Of a DNA stretch of 64,000 nt, positions 62,967 to 64,000 are shown piece after piece. The stretch's first letter is position 1. Every line of letters starts with the position of its first letter. The DNA is from JAJFUI01 sp039698035 (GTDB lineage Bacteria > Planctomycetota > Planctomycetia > Pirellulales > Thermoguttaceae). The stretch covers positions 62,001 through 126,000 of the forward strand of contig JBDKSW010000003.1 in NCBI GenBank assembly GCA_039698035.1, written 5' to 3'. Made by a program: the position numbers and the translations under genes. The notes beneath the pieces were generated by a model. It saw only the letters and a list, made by a program, of their open reading frames with translations, did no database searches and had not been told where the DNA came from.

Positions 62967-63317
62967 ATGCGATTGCCCGAGGAAGCCGAACTGCTGCGAC
63001 TCTTCATTGGCGAAAGCGACCGCTATCAGGGCAAGCCGCTGTACGAGGCCGTGGTTCTGCACGCCCGCAAGCGCGGCATGGCCGGGGCGACGGTCCTCCG
63101 CGGCATCATGGGCTATGGGGCCGACAGCCACATGCACACGGCGAAGATTCTGCGTCTGTCGGAAGACTTGCCGATCATCGTCGAGATCGTGGACACGCCC
63201 GATCGAATCGCCGAATTGCTGCCCGAGCTGGACGCAATGATGAACGAGGGCCTCATGACGCTGGAACGGGCTCGGGTCATCGTGTATCGGCAAAGCCGGC
63301 CGACGAGCGCGTCGTGA
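62967..63317 (+). CDS. DUF190 family protein (crcB-associated)
   Basis: A 116-residue PII-like protein. The typical DUF190 pattern is LLRLFIGESDRYQGKPLYEA, VVLHARKRGMAGATVLRGIM and the YGADSHMHTAKILRLSEDLP segment, followed by IIVEIVDTPDRIAELLPELD. The gene lies 34 bp after crcB with a perfect AGGAGG at 62955-62960, six bases before the ATG, so it should be strongly translated. Its role is thought to be linked to fluoride resistance through this gene neighbourhood; the mechanism is not known. Confidence 0.92.
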   Translation: MRLPEEAELLRLFIGESDRYQGKPLYEAVVLHARKRGMAGATVLRGIMGYGADSHMHTAKILRLSEDLPIIVEIVDTPDRIAELLPELDAMMNEGLMTLERARVIVYRQSRPTSAS

Positions 63318-63330
63318 CGTCCGGCGGCGG

Positions 63331-64000
<670 letters not shown>

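Overview
The window looks like a chromosomal segment from a planctomycete, most likely order Pirellulales. The DNA is GC-rich. Several lineage-typical proteins are present: three large membrane proteins with an N-terminal PMT/TMTC-like domain and C-terminal TPRs, a J-domain-like membrane protein beginning with a DPYLQWLGI-type motif, a tetraheme protein carrying an EPCGCAG motif, an exosortase/EpsI/tyrosine-kinase module and a prepilin-like protein. This assignment rests on family resemblance only. No rRNA, CRISPR array, insertion sequence or phage gene was seen.

Region 1 (1-18564, all minus strand) is one long surface-polysaccharide locus. In transcription order it encodes an exosortase, a Wzc-like chain-length/tyrosine kinase, EpsI, a membrane nucleoside-sugar 4,6-dehydratase, a DegT-type aminotransferase, a prepilin-like protein, an SpsF/NeuA-type cytidylyltransferase, a NeuB-family nonulosonate synthase, a HAD phosphatase, an asparagine-synthase-like ligase, a flippase, an unrecognised GT-B-like protein, a GT4 glycosyltransferase and GDP-mannose 4,6-dehydratase (cut by the window edge). 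Many junctions overlap or are only a few bases apart. The gene set suggests synthesis of a CMP-activated sialic-acid-like sugar plus a GDP-deoxyhexose, their assembly, flipping and chain-length control.

Region 2 (19056-34196) runs mostly on the plus strand: glmS (amino-sugar precursor), miaB, an MFS transporter, cysK (minus), DUF4416, a WecA/MraY-type glycan initiator, an O-antigen-ligase-like protein, a tetraheme/metallophosphatase-like fusion, a cysteine-rich ferredoxin-like protein and a Tat-exported M81 peptidase. glmS, the WecA-type enzyme and the ligase could serve the Region 1 glycan.

Region 3 (34512-47897) holds an orphan mraZ, two TMTC/TPR proteins, an S41 protease, a DUF5703-type glycoside hydrolase and a two-gene hopanoid unit (shc, hpnH).

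Region 4 (48420-64000) holds tRNA-Arg(TCT), a DEAD-box helicase with a long structured leader, a tetR-adaptor-RND efflux operon with a convergent tolC-like gene, an agmatinase-like gene, a third TMTC/TPR protein, the J-like protein, trmL, crcB with DUF190, and folD (cut by the right edge).

A recurring regulatory theme is a -10-like hexamer ending 6-8 nt before the ATG (miaB, the DUF4416 gene, the ferredoxin-like gene, tetR, the J-like gene). This spacing predicts leaderless transcripts. The tetR promoter also carries three TGATACA half-sites, and the same 8-mer lies upstream of the tolC-like gene.
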